64,000 nucleotides of DNA from 13-2-20CM-66-19 sp963824395 (GTDB lineage: Bacteria; Pseudomonadota; Gammaproteobacteria; Steroidobacterales; Steroidobacteraceae), in the NCBI GenBank assembly GCA_963824395.1, contig CAWGPF010000001.1, positions 1,612,001 to 1,676,000 on the forward strand. The letters run 5' to 3'. A model generated the notes under the pieces. It searched no databases and had not been told where the DNA came from. It worked only from the letters and a program-made list of their open reading frames with translations. The translations under genes were made by a program, and so were the position numbers. The first letter of the stretch is position 1, and each line of letters starts with the position of its first letter. Positions 17,521-26,343 of this stretch are shown piece by piece.

Positions 17521-18439
17521 CGGCGGCGAGCGTCTTACACAGAACCTCGGTCGCCCCGATCACACTCGGTCCCAGGCGGCTGAGCGCCTGATCCTCGAAC
17601 GCCACCACGCGGCCGTTGCGCACCGCGGCAAGGCTCCCGAGCCGCTTCCAGTCTGCCACCCACGCCGCGCCCTCACCGCTCGGGGCCGCCGCGATGATGA
17701 TGTCCGGGTCGCGCGCGATCACCGACTCGGTATCAACCACCGGGCCGGCCTCGGGTAAGTCGGCGAACACGTTGCGCGCCCCGCACAGCGTCAGGGCATC
17801 ACTCATGAGGTGCCGACCGCCGACGGTATAGATCGGGCGATTCCACACCTGCAGGAGCACCCTCGGGCGCGGCCGCCCGCTGCCGCCGTAAGTGGCGGTG
17901 AGCGCGGCGAGCCGCGCCTCCATGTCCTGGGCCGCACGATCGGCCACCGCCGGCGTGTTGGCCAGTGCACCGAGACGCCGCACGGCAGCCGGGATGTCGG
18001 TGAGGCGCGCGACCTGCTGCTCGTAGATCGGGATGTGCAACCCCTCGATCTTCTCGCGCTGCGCGGGGTTGCCGCCGCCCGCCCAGGACACCACCACGTC
18101 CGGTCGCAGCGCCACCAGGCGCTCCATGTCCACCGCCGCCACGTCCCCGATGCGCGCCACCTTGCGCGCCGCTGGCGGCTCATCCGAGTACTCCACCGTG
18201 GCGATGACCTGGCTTCCCGCACCGGCGGCGAACAGCATCTCGGTGGCGCCGGGGGCAAGACTCACGATGCGCAGCGGTGCCGGCGGCACGCCGACCTCGC
18301 GCCCGAGGTCGTCCACGACCGTGCGCGCCGCAGCCGTCGCCACCACCAGCAGCAGCGCCAGCGCGCGCACCGCCACGCCCGCGATCGAGGCCTTGCTGAA
18401 ACTCACACTCAAGATCCTGGGTAAGCCAGCGCGCATCAT
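17501..18439 (-). CDS. Periplasmic cobalamin/metal-chelate binding protein, BtuF-like
   Basis: 312-residue substrate-binding protein of the helical-backbone (cluster A) class. The ATG at 18439 gives a signal peptide with hydrophobic VRALALLLVVATAAA. The mature part has RIVSLAPGATEMLFAAG, then VVSWAGGGNPAQREKIEGL and a C-terminal LGSLAAVRNGRV, all typical of BtuF. No permease or ATPase gene is adjacent. The last 20 bases overlap the 3' end of yajQ tail-to-tail. Cobalamin is the best guess; a siderophore or haem cannot be excluded. Confidence 0.8.
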   Translation of the reverse strand: MMRAGLPRILSVSFSKASIAGVAVRALALLLVVATAAARTVVDDLGREVGVPPAPLRIVSLAPGATEMLFAAGAGSQVIATVEYSDEPPAARKVARIGDVAAVDMERLVALRPDVVVSWAGGGNPAQREKIEGLHIPIYEQQVARLTDIPAAVRRLGALANTPAVADRAAQDMEARLAALTATYGGSGRPRPRVLLQVWNRPIYTVGGRHLMSDALTLCGARNVFADLPEAGPVVDTESVIARDPDIIIAAAPSGEGAAWVADWKRLGSLAAVRNGRVVAFEDQALSRLGPSVIGATEVLCKTLAAVSRGNY

Positions 18440-18455
18440 GGATGAGCCCCCCGCA

Positions 18456-18475
18456 CGTGGCCAGAAACGGCCACG
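18456..18475. repeat. Inverted repeat before the BtuF-like gene
   Basis: Perfect 7-bp inverted repeat CGTGGCC/GGCCACG with a 6-base spacer, 17 bases upstream of the BtuF-like start. It could fold in the mRNA leader or bind a regulator. No recognised operator consensus. Confidence 0.4.
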
Positions 18476-18647
18476 CTGGTGCCTGGAAAGAGACGGTACC
18501 TGGGCCGGACCGCAAGAACCCCGCTCCCCACACGCCGAGGGGTGACATTCGGGCGGCAGGCGGAAGGCCTGCGGCACGTGCGCGCACCTATCATCCTCGG
18601 AACGGTCCTCGCCATGCGAGGATCATATCGCCTTGAGGGAGCCGCCC

Positions 18648-19949
18648 ATGTTCCGGCCTGCCATCGCACTTCTGCTTGCTGCCTGCAGCAGCACGCTCAC
18701 CGCCGAGCCCACTTTCCGCGCCGATACCCGCCACAGCGGCACCTACGAGGGCGCAGGCGTGCCGGTGCTGCACGGGGTGAAATGGAAGTTCCGGACCGGC
18801 GGTCCCATCGTATCGACGCCCGCGGTGAGCGCAGGCACGGTCTACTTCGGCAGCAGCGATCACAACGTCTATGCGCTCGATGAGCGCAGCGGCGCGCTGA
18901 AGTGGAAGTTCCCGACCCATGGCCGCGTCAGCTCCTCCCCGGCGCTCGCCGGCGGCACCCTCTACATCGGCAGCTTCGACGGCAATTTCTACGCGCTGGA
19001 TGCGCAAAGCGGAGCGCAGCTGTGGAAGTTCTCCACCGGCGGCGAGCGCCGCTTCAGCGCCCGTCACATCCACGGCGCGGAACCGGCCGCGGAGGTCACG
19101 CCCGATCCCTTCGACGTATTCCTGTCCTCGCCCGCCGTCAGCGGCAACACCGTGTATTTCGGCAGCGGCGATGGCAACGTGTACGCGCTGGCGACAGACA
19201 GCGGCGCGCTGCGCTGGAAGTTCCACACCGGTAACGTGGTGCACGCCTCGCCGGCGCTCGCCGGCGGCGTGCTGTACGTGGGCAGCTGGGATACCTACTT
19301 CTACGCGCTCGATGCCGCGAGCGGCACACAGCGCTGGCGCTTCAAGACCGGCGAGGATCCCGATATCAGCAACCAGGTGGGCATCCAGGCCTCTGCGGCG
19401 GTCGCCGCGGGCATGGTGTACTTCGGCTGTCGCGACTCGAAGCTCTACGCGCTCGATGCCCGCACCGGGACGCTGCGCTGGGCCTTCGACAACAAGGGCT
19501 CCTGGGTCATCAGCTCACCGGCGGTGCGCAACGGGCGGGTCTACTTTGCGACCTCCGACTCCGCGCTGGTGCACGCGCTCGATGCGAAAACGGGCGCTGC
19601 GCTTTTTGAACTCGGCTTCAAGCAGTGGCCGTTCTTCTCCTCGCCGGCGCTGGCGGGCAACCACCTCTACATCGGCTCGCATGCCGGCCAGTTGCTGGCG
19701 ATCGATCTGAAGGCACAGAAGACCGCCTGGAGCTTCGCCACGGACGGCGCCCGGGCGAACGCCGCCGCGCTCACCAAAGCGGACGGCACGCCCGACTATC
19801 ACGCGGCGGCGAGCGACTCCTTCTATGACTCCCTCATCATCGGCGTCGACCGCATGATGAGCGTGGGAGCGGTGCTGTCCTCGCCGGTGCTCGACGGCGA
19901 CACGCTCTACTTCGGCAGCTGGGACGGGCAGCTGTACGCGCTCAGCTGA
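18648..19949 (+). CDS. PQQ-repeat beta-propeller lipoprotein
   Basis: 433-residue exported protein. The ATG at 18648 has GAGGGA about 9 bases upstream and gives a lipoprotein signal with lipobox LLAAC (Cys14). The rest is a series of about seven PQQ/quinoprotein repeats, each with a VYFGSSDHNVYALD-like strand pair followed by G-x-L-x-W-x-F. Propellers of this kind bind PQQ in dehydrogenases or act as scaffolds (BamB type); no catalytic dehydrogenase residues are evident, so a scaffold or binding role is likelier. Stand-alone gene, convergent with ahpD. Confidence 0.85.
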   Translation: MFRPAIALLLAACSSTLTAEPTFRADTRHSGTYEGAGVPVLHGVKWKFRTGGPIVSTPAVSAGTVYFGSSDHNVYALDERSGALKWKFPTHGRVSSSPALAGGTLYIGSFDGNFYALDAQSGAQLWKFSTGGERRFSARHIHGAEPAAEVTPDPFDVFLSSPAVSGNTVYFGSGDGNVYALATDSGALRWKFHTGNVVHASPALAGGVLYVGSWDTYFYALDAASGTQRWRFKTGEDPDISNQVGIQASAAVAAGMVYFGCRDSKLYALDARTGTLRWAFDNKGSWVISSPAVRNGRVYFATSDSALVHALDAKTGAALFELGFKQWPFFSSPALAGNHLYIGSHAGQLLAIDLKAQKTAWSFATDGARANAAALTKADGTPDYHAAASDSFYDSLIIGVDRMMSVGAVLSSPVLDGDTLYFGSWDGQLYALS

Positions 19950-19978
19950 AGGCGCGGGCGTATGGCACCGCCGGCTCC

Positions 19979-20548
19979 TCAGGCCGCCCGGGAGGCGGGC
20001 TCCCGCGCGCTCTCGCCACTGATGCTCGCGAGCGTGCGCGCCACCGCGTGCACGGTGGCCGCGATGCGCACCGCGCTCTGGATGGCCTCACGCTCGAGCC
20101 CGTGGCCGCGCAGCGCGCGCTCGTGCGAGGCAACGCAGCTGCCACAGCCATTGATGGCGGAGACCGCCAGCGCTAGCAGCTCAAAGTCCGCCTTGGCGAT
20201 GCCGGGGTTGCCGATCACGTTCATGCGCAGCCGGGCGGGGAGCTTCGCGTACTCCTCGTCCTGCACCAGGTGCAGGAAGCGGTAGTAGACGTTGTTCATC
20301 GCCATGACGGCCGCCGCGGCGTGCGCTGCGCTCACGTGCGCGGCATCCAGATGGCGCGTCGCGAGCGCCTGCACGCTGCGGCTGAAGGCCGCGTTGCCCG
20401 ACGCCGCGGCGGCGGTGAGCGCCACGCCCCATATCTGGCGTTCGTTCAATCCCGGGGCACCGGCGCTCGTGAGCACCGTGCCGAGGTTCAGAGCGAGGTC
20501 GCGCGCGTAGCCGGGCAGCGCCTCGCGGAGGCTCTCCAGGGTGTCCAT
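19979..20548 (-). CDS. ahpD: Alkyl hydroperoxidase AhpD
   Basis: 189-residue carboxymuconolactone-decarboxylase fold protein with the AhpD redox centre CGSCVASHE: Cys135, Cys138 and His142, preceded by the acidic helix residue in KADFELLAL. AhpD reduces AhpC, in mycobacteria using dihydrolipoamide-linked electrons, in place of AhpF. It starts 4 bases after the peroxiredoxin stop, so the two form an operon divergent from oxyR. Confidence 0.93.
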   Translation of the reverse strand: MDTLESLREALPGYARDLALNLGTVLTSAGAPGLNERQIWGVALTAAAASGNAAFSRSVQALATRHLDAAHVSAAHAAAAVMAMNNVYYRFLHLVQDEEYAKLPARLRMNVIGNPGIAKADFELLALAVSAINGCGSCVASHERALRGHGLEREAIQSAVRIAATVHAVARTLASISGESAREPASRAA

Positions 20549-20552
20549 GGTC

Positions 20553-21092
20553 TCAGGCCGCCTTCAGGGTGTCGTCGCCCTTGTGCCAGTTGCAGGGGCA
20601 CAGCTCGTCGGTCTGCAGCGCGTCAAGGACGCGCAGCACCTCATCGGGACTGCGACCGACGTTCAGATCCGTAACGTAGACGAAGCGAATCACGCCGTAT
20701 GGGTCGACGATGAAGGTGGCGCGCTGCGCGACACCGGCTTCCCGATCAAGGATCCCGAGGGCGCCCGCGAGCTCGCGCTTGATGTCCGAGAGCATCGGGA
20801 ACGGCAGGTTCTTCAGCTCCTCCTTTTCCCGCCGCCACGCCAGGTGCACGAACTCGCTGTCGATGCTGGCGCCCAGCAGCTGCGCGTCACGCGCGCGGAA
20901 TTCCGTCTCGAGCTTGCCGAAAGCGGCGATCTCGGTGGGGCAGACGAAGGTGAAGTCCTTCGGCCAGAAGAACACGACCTTCCACTTGCCGGGGAAGCTC
21001 TCGTGGGTAAAGGGCTGGAACGCCTTCTGCGCATCGCTCGAAACGACGCCAGTAAGGGAGAATTCGGGGAAACGGTGGCCTACGCCTGACAT
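20553..21092 (-). CDS. ahpC: AhpC-type two-cysteine peroxiredoxin
   Basis: 179-residue peroxiredoxin that reduces H2O2, organic peroxides or peroxynitrite. The start at 21092 is fixed by AAGGAG upstream; the frame runs further but enters oxyR. Peroxidatic Cys51 sits in PKDFTFVCPTE. The resolving-cysteine region is ELCPCNWHKGD (Cys165, with an extra Cys167 where most AhpC have Ala). Paired with ahpD and divergent from oxyR, as in actinobacterial ahpCD loci. Confidence 0.93.
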   Translation of the reverse strand: MSGVGHRFPEFSLTGVVSSDAQKAFQPFTHESFPGKWKVVFFWPKDFTFVCPTEIAAFGKLETEFRARDAQLLGASIDSEFVHLAWRREKEELKNLPFPMLSDIKRELAGALGILDREAGVAQRATFIVDPYGVIRFVYVTDLNVGRSPDEVLRVLDALQTDELCPCNWHKGDDTLKAA

Positions 21093-21142
21093 GGTATTGC
21101 GACTCCTTGTATGTCTCGCCGGGGATAATGGGGTTGATGCAC

Positions 21143-21192
21143 CCATAACTCCAATCGATTGAATTGATGAATTCGATAGATAGCGTATATTG
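21143..21192. promoter_or_regulatory. AT-rich divergent control region between ahpC and oxyR, probable OxyR site
   Basis: The 105-base gap holds an AT-rich stretch. It contains a LysR-type T-N11-A dyad, ATCGATTGAATTGAT at 21154-21168, followed by a second run TTCGATAGATAGCG. Position between oxyR and its likely target fits an OxyR operator, but the match to the four-half-site ATAG-N7-CTAT consensus is only partial. Confidence 0.45.
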
Positions 21193-21197
21193 AGACC

Positions 21198-22091
21198 ATG
21201 GACCTCAAGCTCAAGGACCTGCGCTACCTCGTGGCCGTGGCCGACCAGCGCCACTTCGGGCGCGCCGCCGCGCACTGCTTCGTCAGCCAGCCCACCCTGT
21301 CCGCGCAGCTGAAGAAGCTCGAGACGAGCCTCGGCGTGCAACTCATCGAGCGCGCACCGAATAACGTCTCACTCACCGAGGCCGGGGAGCAGATCGTCGC
21401 CCGCGCGCGGCGCATCCTCGAGGCGACGGACGAGGTCGTGACCCTGGCCAGCAGCCAGCGCGACCCCCTGGCGGGGCGGCTGCGGGTAGCGTTCCTGCCC
21501 ACCATCGGCCCCTACCTGCTGCCGCACGTGGCGCCCGCAGTGCGCAAGGCGCTGCCGCGCCTGGAGCTGCGCCTGTACGAGTACCAGACCGGTCCTATGC
21601 TGGAAAAGCTGCACGCCGGCGAGCTCGACATGGGGGTACTGGCGCTGCCGGTGGAACTCGCCGGCCTTGAGGCGCGCGAGCTGTACCGCGAACCCTTCAC
21701 CGTGGCACTGCCCGAGCGCCATGCACTCGCCGCACGCGACAGCGTGCGCGTGACGGATCTTAAGGGCGAGACCCTGCTGTTGCTCGAGGAGGGTCATTGC
21801 CTGCGCGATCAGGCGCTGGAGGTGTGCAGCCGCGCCGGCACGCGCGACGCCCAGGACTTTCGCGCCACGAGCCTTGAGACGTTGCGGCAGATGGTGGCGA
21901 CCGGCGCCGGCATCACGCTCCTGCCGGAGCTGGCAGGTCGCGGCGCCTACCGCAACGCCCGTGGTGTGGTGCTGCGGCCCTTCGCCAAGCCCGTTCCGGT
22001 GCGCCACATCGGCGCCCTGTGGCGCAAGAGCACGCCGCGCGGTGCTGCGATCGATGCGCTGTGCAAGGTGATCGGCGAGCACGCGCGGTGA
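21198..22091 (+). CDS. oxyR: OxyR, LysR-family peroxide sensor and regulator
   Basis: 297-residue LysR-type regulator. The N-terminal winged helix-turn-helix (residues 1-60) includes RHFGRAAAHCFVSQPTLSAQL. The redox pair is present: Cys201 and Cys210 in GHCLRDQALEVC, equal to Cys199 and Cys208 of E. coli OxyR, with the preceding His kept. Oxidation by H2O2 should form the disulfide and activate the divergent ahpC-ahpD. The TGA overlaps the next gene's GTG. Confidence 0.95.
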   Translation: MDLKLKDLRYLVAVADQRHFGRAAAHCFVSQPTLSAQLKKLETSLGVQLIERAPNNVSLTEAGEQIVARARRILEATDEVVTLASSQRDPLAGRLRVAFLPTIGPYLLPHVAPAVRKALPRLELRLYEYQTGPMLEKLHAGELDMGVLALPVELAGLEARELYREPFTVALPERHALAARDSVRVTDLKGETLLLLEEGHCLRDQALEVCSRAGTRDAQDFRATSLETLRQMVATGAGITLLPELAGRGAYRNARGVVLRPFAKPVPVRHIGALWRKSTPRGAAIDALCKVIGEHAR

Positions 22092-22963
22092 GCGCAGCGG
22101 CCGGCCCACCCGCGGCGGTCAATTTCATCGCCGCTGACGGGCGCCCGCTACATGGGCATCTGCTCAGCGGCGACGCGGCGCGCGGCGCGCTCGTCATCAA
22201 CTGCGCCACCGGCCTGCTGTGCGGGTTCTATCTGAAGTTCGCCCGCTACGCGTGCGCGCGTGGCTATCAGGTCCTTCTCTATGACTACCGCGGCATGGGA
22301 ACCTCCGCGCAGCGGCCGCTGGCGGCGGACCCGGCGCGCATGAGCGAGTGGGGACGCCTCGACATGTCCGCAGCGCTCGACTGGCTCACCGAACGCTTCC
22401 CGGCGCTGCCCGCGGCAACGCTCGGTCACAGCGTGGGCGGGCAGCTGATCGGGGCAATGCCCAACGCCGGGCGTGCCCGCGCCCACGTGATGATCGCCAC
22501 CTCCACTGGCTACTGGCGCCGCCAGCGCTTCCCGTTCCGTTACCAGGCACTCGCCTTCTGGAAGCTCTACGGGCCCCTCATGCTGCGCCGCCTGGGCTAC
22601 GTGCCGCGCGGCATCCTGTGGCGCGGCGAATCACTGCCGCCACAGGTGTTCCTGCAATGGCGGCGCTGGTGCCTGAGTGCCGCCGCGTACGGACCGCAGC
22701 TCGATGCGGATCTCGCGGCGACCCGCTTCGAGGCGGTAGAGGGGCCGCTGCTCAGCTGGGGATTCACGGACGACCCGATCGCGACCCCGCGAGCGGTGGC
22801 GGCGCTTTTGCAGTCCTACCGGGGAGCGCAGATCGAGGAGCGCTGGACGCAGCCTGAGGAGGTCGGCGTGCGGCGCATCGGCCACCACGGCTTCTTCTCC
22901 GAGCGTCATCGCGACTCGCTCTGGCGGCCGGTGCTCGACTGGCTGGACGCGCGCCTTGCCTAG
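22088..22963 (+). CDS. Alpha/beta hydrolase
   Basis: 291-residue serine hydrolase starting at the GTG that overlaps the oxyR stop (GTGA). The nucleophile elbow GHSVGG places Ser115. The likely acid is in SWGFTDDPIATP and the base in RIGHHGFFSE. The oxyanion region NCATGLLCGFYLKFARY and LYDYRGMGTS are typical of serine aminopeptidase S33/BAAT-like hydrolases. Coupling to oxyR suggests co-transcription under peroxide control, but the substrate is unknown. Confidence 0.8.
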   Translation: MSAAAGPPAAVNFIAADGRPLHGHLLSGDAARGALVINCATGLLCGFYLKFARYACARGYQVLLYDYRGMGTSAQRPLAADPARMSEWGRLDMSAALDWLTERFPALPAATLGHSVGGQLIGAMPNAGRARAHVMIATSTGYWRRQRFPFRYQALAFWKLYGPLMLRRLGYVPRGILWRGESLPPQVFLQWRRWCLSAAAYGPQLDADLAATRFEAVEGPLLSWGFTDDPIATPRAVAALLQSYRGAQIEERWTQPEEVGVRRIGHHGFFSERHRDSLWRPVLDWLDARLA

Positions 22964-23907
22964 GCCGCGGCCGGGTTGCGTGGCGCCGCCGCCGGGCTGC
23001 GCCGCACGCTGCGCGCGAACGCGATGGCGATGAGCACCACCACGGCGCCGAGGATCTGCACCGGCGCCAGACGTTCCCCGAGCAGCAGCCACGCATACGC
23101 GGCGGCCGCGATGACCTGCGCGTACAACCCGACGGCGCCGAATGTAGCCGGCAGCTTCGCGAAGGCGTAGGCGATGAGCCCCTGCCCGAGCACCTGCGCC
23201 GTGACCGCGCACCCGACGAGCAGCCACCAGCCGTGGCTCGTCACCGGCAGGAACTTCTGCAACAGCGCGAGCGGCAGCAGGATCACCGTGAACACCGCGG
23301 TGCTCGCGAGCATGACGATGCCGGTGCCATGGTGTGCGCGCAGGCGCGAGACCACCATGAGGTAGCCGGCGTAGAAGCAGGCGGTGCCAAAGCCGAGCGC
23401 GTCCCCGAGCAGCGCGTGTCCGGACGAGCCGGCGCCCAGCTTGGGCGCGAGGATGAGCAGCATGCCCCCGAAGGCGAGCGCGGTCGCGGCGAGGAAGGCG
23501 GGCTTCGGACGCTCACCCCACAGCAGCCACGCGAACAGCGTCACGAGGATCGGCGCGCAGTTGGCCTCGAGCGTGGAGGCGGCGATGGAGGTGAGCAGCA
23601 GCGACCAGTGCCACAGGAGCAGGTCGCCGGCAAAGAACACGCCCGCCCACAGGAAACGTGGCTCGCGCAGCGAGGCGCGCGGCCCACTTTCGCGGCGGCG
23701 TTCGAGCCAGGCCCACAGTGCAAGCAGCGGCAGCGCAAAAGCGCCGCGCCAGAAGGCCGTCGCCGTAGGTCCGGTCTCGGACAGCCGCACGAAGATCCCC
23801 GAACTGCCGATCGCCAGCGCGCCGGCAAACAGTGCCAGCAACGCGGTGACTTCGGAGGCGCTGCGACGATCTTGCATGACGGGTGCGCTCGCGGGGTGTC
23901 GCATCAT
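22960..23907 (-). CDS. EamA-family drug/metabolite exporter
   Basis: About 315-residue inner-membrane protein with ten predicted helices arranged as two EamA repeats, e.g. GSSGIFVRLSETGPTATAFWR in the first and AVGLYAQVIAAAAYAWLLLGE in the second. The family exports amino acids, nucleosides or other metabolites. ATG at 23907 is used; 23877 is an equally acceptable start, and neither has a clear ribosome-binding site. Its stop overlaps the end of the convergent hydrolase gene by 4 bases. Confidence 0.85.
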   Translation of the reverse strand: MMRHPASAPVMQDRRSASEVTALLALFAGALAIGSSGIFVRLSETGPTATAFWRGAFALPLLALWAWLERRRESGPRASLREPRFLWAGVFFAGDLLLWHWSLLLTSIAASTLEANCAPILVTLFAWLLWGERPKPAFLAATALAFGGMLLILAPKLGAGSSGHALLGDALGFGTACFYAGYLMVVSRLRAHHGTGIVMLASTAVFTVILLPLALLQKFLPVTSHGWWLLVGCAVTAQVLGQGLIAYAFAKLPATFGAVGLYAQVIAAAAYAWLLLGERLAPVQILGAVVVLIAIAFARSVRRSPAAAPRNPAAA

Positions 23908-23981
23908 AGTCGGTCGCACTTCGGGGTGTCTGGCATAATTGCAGCACACTGCCCGCCAACCCGCGCGCATCGGATGCCCGC

Positions 23982-24419
23982 TTGAGAACTCCCGCGATCC
24001 TGGCCACCTGTCTTGCTGTCACCGCCGCGGCGCTGGTGTGGGCGACGCCACCGGCACTGGTGGCGAGCGATGCCTGGGTGCGCGTGACCCCGGGAACCGA
24101 GGTGGCGGCAGCCTACCTGACACTGCACAACGGCGGCAGCGAGCCGGTCAGCATCGTGGGGGTGCGCTCAGCGCTCGCCAGCATGGCGATGATCCACGAG
24201 ACGCGGCTGATCGGCACGCAATCCACCATGCGCGCCCGCGAGGAGCTCATCCTCGCCCCGGGAGCGACCCTGCGCTTCGCGCCCGGGGGTCTGCACGTGA
24301 TGCTGCACGACCTCAGCCCGGGCCTGAAGCCCGGCGATGCGGTGCCGCTGGTGTTCCTCCTCAAAGGGGGCGGCACGCTCGCCGTGACGGCGCACGTGCG
24401 GCCGCTCAGCGCCGAATGA
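23982..24419 (+). CDS. PCuAC-family periplasmic copper chaperone
   Basis: 145-residue exported protein starting at a TTG; signal peptide to about residue 28 (ILATCLAVTAAALVW core). The mature domain contains the copper ligands of PCuAC proteins: ASMAMIHET early and GGLHVMLHDL late, giving a Met/His set. Such chaperones deliver Cu(I) to the CuA or CuB site of cytochrome oxidase, usually with Sco1, which is not seen here. The start codon choice is uncertain because the only upstream ATG is out of frame. Confidence 0.85.
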   Translation: MRTPAILATCLAVTAAALVWATPPALVASDAWVRVTPGTEVAAAYLTLHNGGSEPVSIVGVRSALASMAMIHETRLIGTQSTMRAREELILAPGATLRFAPGGLHVMLHDLSPGLKPGDAVPLVFLLKGGGTLAVTAHVRPLSAE

Positions 24420-24426
24420 GCACGCC

Positions 24427-25713
24427 GTGAGCGCGGACGCACCGCGCGAACACGTCACGCCCTACGATCGCTGCGCCTGGAGCGACCGGCAGATCGAGCG
24501 CTGGCTCGCGCGCGATGCGCACGCCGAGGAGCTGATCACCTACTTCGGGACGGCCGAGTACCGTGAGCTGCGCGCCCTGGCACGACGTGCGGCGCGCGCC
24601 CGCCCGCGCGCCGCTCCCACGGTGCTCCTGGTACCCGGCATCATGGGCTCGCAGCTCGGCCTCGCGCGCGCCGCACCGCTCCCCCACGACATCGTATGGA
24701 TCGACCCGGTCGACATACAGCTCGGGCGCCTCGCGGCGCTGCGGCTGCCAGGACCCGTACCGGTCGTGCCGCTCGGAGTGGTGCTGTTCTCGTACCTGCG
24801 CCTGAAGCTGCAGCTGCGTGCGCGCGGCTTTGCGGTGCAGATGCACGACTACGACTGGCGGCTGCCGGTGACCGAGCTTGGGCGCGGTCTCGCCGCACGG
24901 CTGCGCGCGCTCGCGGGCGTCCCGCTTGCCATCGTCGCGCACAGCATGGGCGGGCTCGTGGCACGCGCAGCACTGGCGCAGCCGCACGTGCCGCACGTGG
25001 GGCGCGTCGTGCTGCTCGGTACGCCCAACGAAGGCTCCTTTGCCGTGGTACAGGCGCTGCGCGGTACCTACGCCGTGGTGCGCAAGGTGGCGCGGCTCGA
25101 CGGCGCGCGCTCCGCGGAGGCACTCACGCGCGAGGTCTTCAGCAGCTTCCCGAGTCTCTACGATATGCTGCCGCGCGCCGCCGGCCTCGACCTGTTTGAT
25201 CCGGCGCAGTGGCCTCGCTCCGGGCCGCAGCCACGCGCCACGCTACTCGCGGCCGCGCGCGCCACGCAGGCGGCACTGGCACCGGCGGACGCGCGCTTCA
25301 CGGTCGTGGCCGGCGTCGGCCAGGAGACCGTGACCGCGGTGCGTCGGCGCGGCGGGCAGTTCGTGTACACGCTCACCCGCCACGGCGATGGCACGGTGCC
25401 GACGGTGAGTGCGCAGCTGCCCGGTGCGCGCAGCCTCTACGCCCGGGTGGCGCACAGCGACCTCACGCGCGACGCCGCGGTGGCGGCGGCCGTCGCCGAC
25501 CTGCTGCATCGGGGCCGCACCACGCGCCTGTTGTCGCAGCTGCGCGGCGCGAGCCGCGCGGTGGCCGAGATTACCGATACGCAGCTGCGACGCACTCATG
25601 TGGAGAAGGTCGACTGGGCCGCGCTCACGCCGCACCAGCGGCGCGCGTTCCTCGAGAACCTCAATGAGCCCCCGCGCCTGGCGCTGCGCGTCCCCGCGCG
25701 TCATCGCAGATGA
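24427..25713 (+). CDS. LCAT-like alpha/beta hydrolase (lipase/acyltransferase fold)
   Basis: 428-residue protein from a GTG 7 bases after the PCuAC stop. VLLVPGIMGSQLG (about 66-78) is the N-terminal oxyanion segment of the lecithin:cholesterol acyltransferase family. IVAHSMGGLVAR (near 175) holds the nucleophile serine, and the C-terminal half has TRHGDGTVPTVSAQ and a histidine in VAHSDLTRDAAV. No signal peptide is seen, so it is probably cytoplasmic. Related proteins deacylate lipids or esters; the substrate here is unknown. Confidence 0.75.
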   Translation: MSADAPREHVTPYDRCAWSDRQIERWLARDAHAEELITYFGTAEYRELRALARRAARARPRAAPTVLLVPGIMGSQLGLARAAPLPHDIVWIDPVDIQLGRLAALRLPGPVPVVPLGVVLFSYLRLKLQLRARGFAVQMHDYDWRLPVTELGRGLAARLRALAGVPLAIVAHSMGGLVARAALAQPHVPHVGRVVLLGTPNEGSFAVVQALRGTYAVVRKVARLDGARSAEALTREVFSSFPSLYDMLPRAAGLDLFDPAQWPRSGPQPRATLLAAARATQAALAPADARFTVVAGVGQETVTAVRRRGGQFVYTLTRHGDGTVPTVSAQLPGARSLYARVAHSDLTRDAAVAAAVADLLHRGRTTRLLSQLRGASRAVAEITDTQLRRTHVEKVDWAALTPHQRRAFLENLNEPPRLALRVPARHRR

Positions 25714-25724
25714 GGAACTGAGCC

Positions 25725-26141
25725 ATGCAGGAAAAAGTCGCGGCACTCACCACCGGCGTGGACCACGTCGGACTCGCGGTGGCCGATCTTGCCGCCTCGC
25801 GCGCGTTCTTCACCGACGGGCTCGGCTGGCAGCTCGTGGGCGAGCGGCCGGACTACCCGGCCGCCTTCGTGAGCGACGGCCACACGCGCATCACGCTGTG
25901 GCAGGTCGCCGATCCAGCGACCAGCGTCGCGTTTGACCGGCGTCGCAACGTCGGTCTGCATCATCTGGCGCTGAAGGTGCCCGGGCGCGCCGCGCTCGAT
26001 GCGCTGCACGCGCGCGTCGCGGCTTGGCCGGGCGTGGTGGTGGAGTTTGCGCCGCAGCTCTCGGGCGCCGGCCCGAAATGGCACGCGATGATCCGCGAGC
26101 CGGGCGGCTGCCGCATCGAGTTTGCCTGGGACGGACGCTGA
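25725..26141 (+). CDS. VOC-superfamily (glyoxalase/bleomycin-resistance fold) protein
   Basis: 138-residue single-domain protein with the beta-alpha-beta-beta-beta repeats of the vicinal oxygen chelate fold: GVDHVGLAVADLAASRAFF at the start, HHLALKVPGRAALDAL in the middle, and IREPGGCRIEFAWDGR at the end. Metal ligands by family are the His of VDHVG and the Glu of RIEF. Could be a lyase, dioxygenase or isomerase; no specific reaction can be assigned. Follows the LCAT-like gene by 11 bases. Confidence 0.85.
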   Translation: MQEKVAALTTGVDHVGLAVADLAASRAFFTDGLGWQLVGERPDYPAAFVSDGHTRITLWQVADPATSVAFDRRRNVGLHHLALKVPGRAALDALHARVAAWPGVVVEFAPQLSGAGPKWHAMIREPGGCRIEFAWDGR

Positions 26142-26343
26142 CGCCGTAGTTTCTCGCCGCTTCAGGGAATCGTGCGGCGGATGAGCGACGCCGCCCGGCG
26201 CCGCATGCGCGAGCGTGGTCACGGCCACCGCGCTCACTCGGGGCGTCCAGGCAGTTCACATCGGTCCAGGGGAGCGTCCCCCGCGCGCAGGACGCAGCGG
26301 TCATTCGCCCGCCTTCGCAGACTGGCGCGGGCCGGGTTGGAGC

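Noticed and set aside
18481..18600. Possible cobalamin riboswitch upstream of the BtuF-like gene
   Set aside because: The region is GC-rich and folded, with fragments such as CCGCAAG on the opposite strand. The B12-box and core of the family could not be aligned on the correct strand.
26142..26343. 200-base gap between the VOC and acyl-CoA dehydrogenase genes
   Set aside because: Convergent genes; inspected for a tRNA, riboswitch or terminator and nothing convincing was found.
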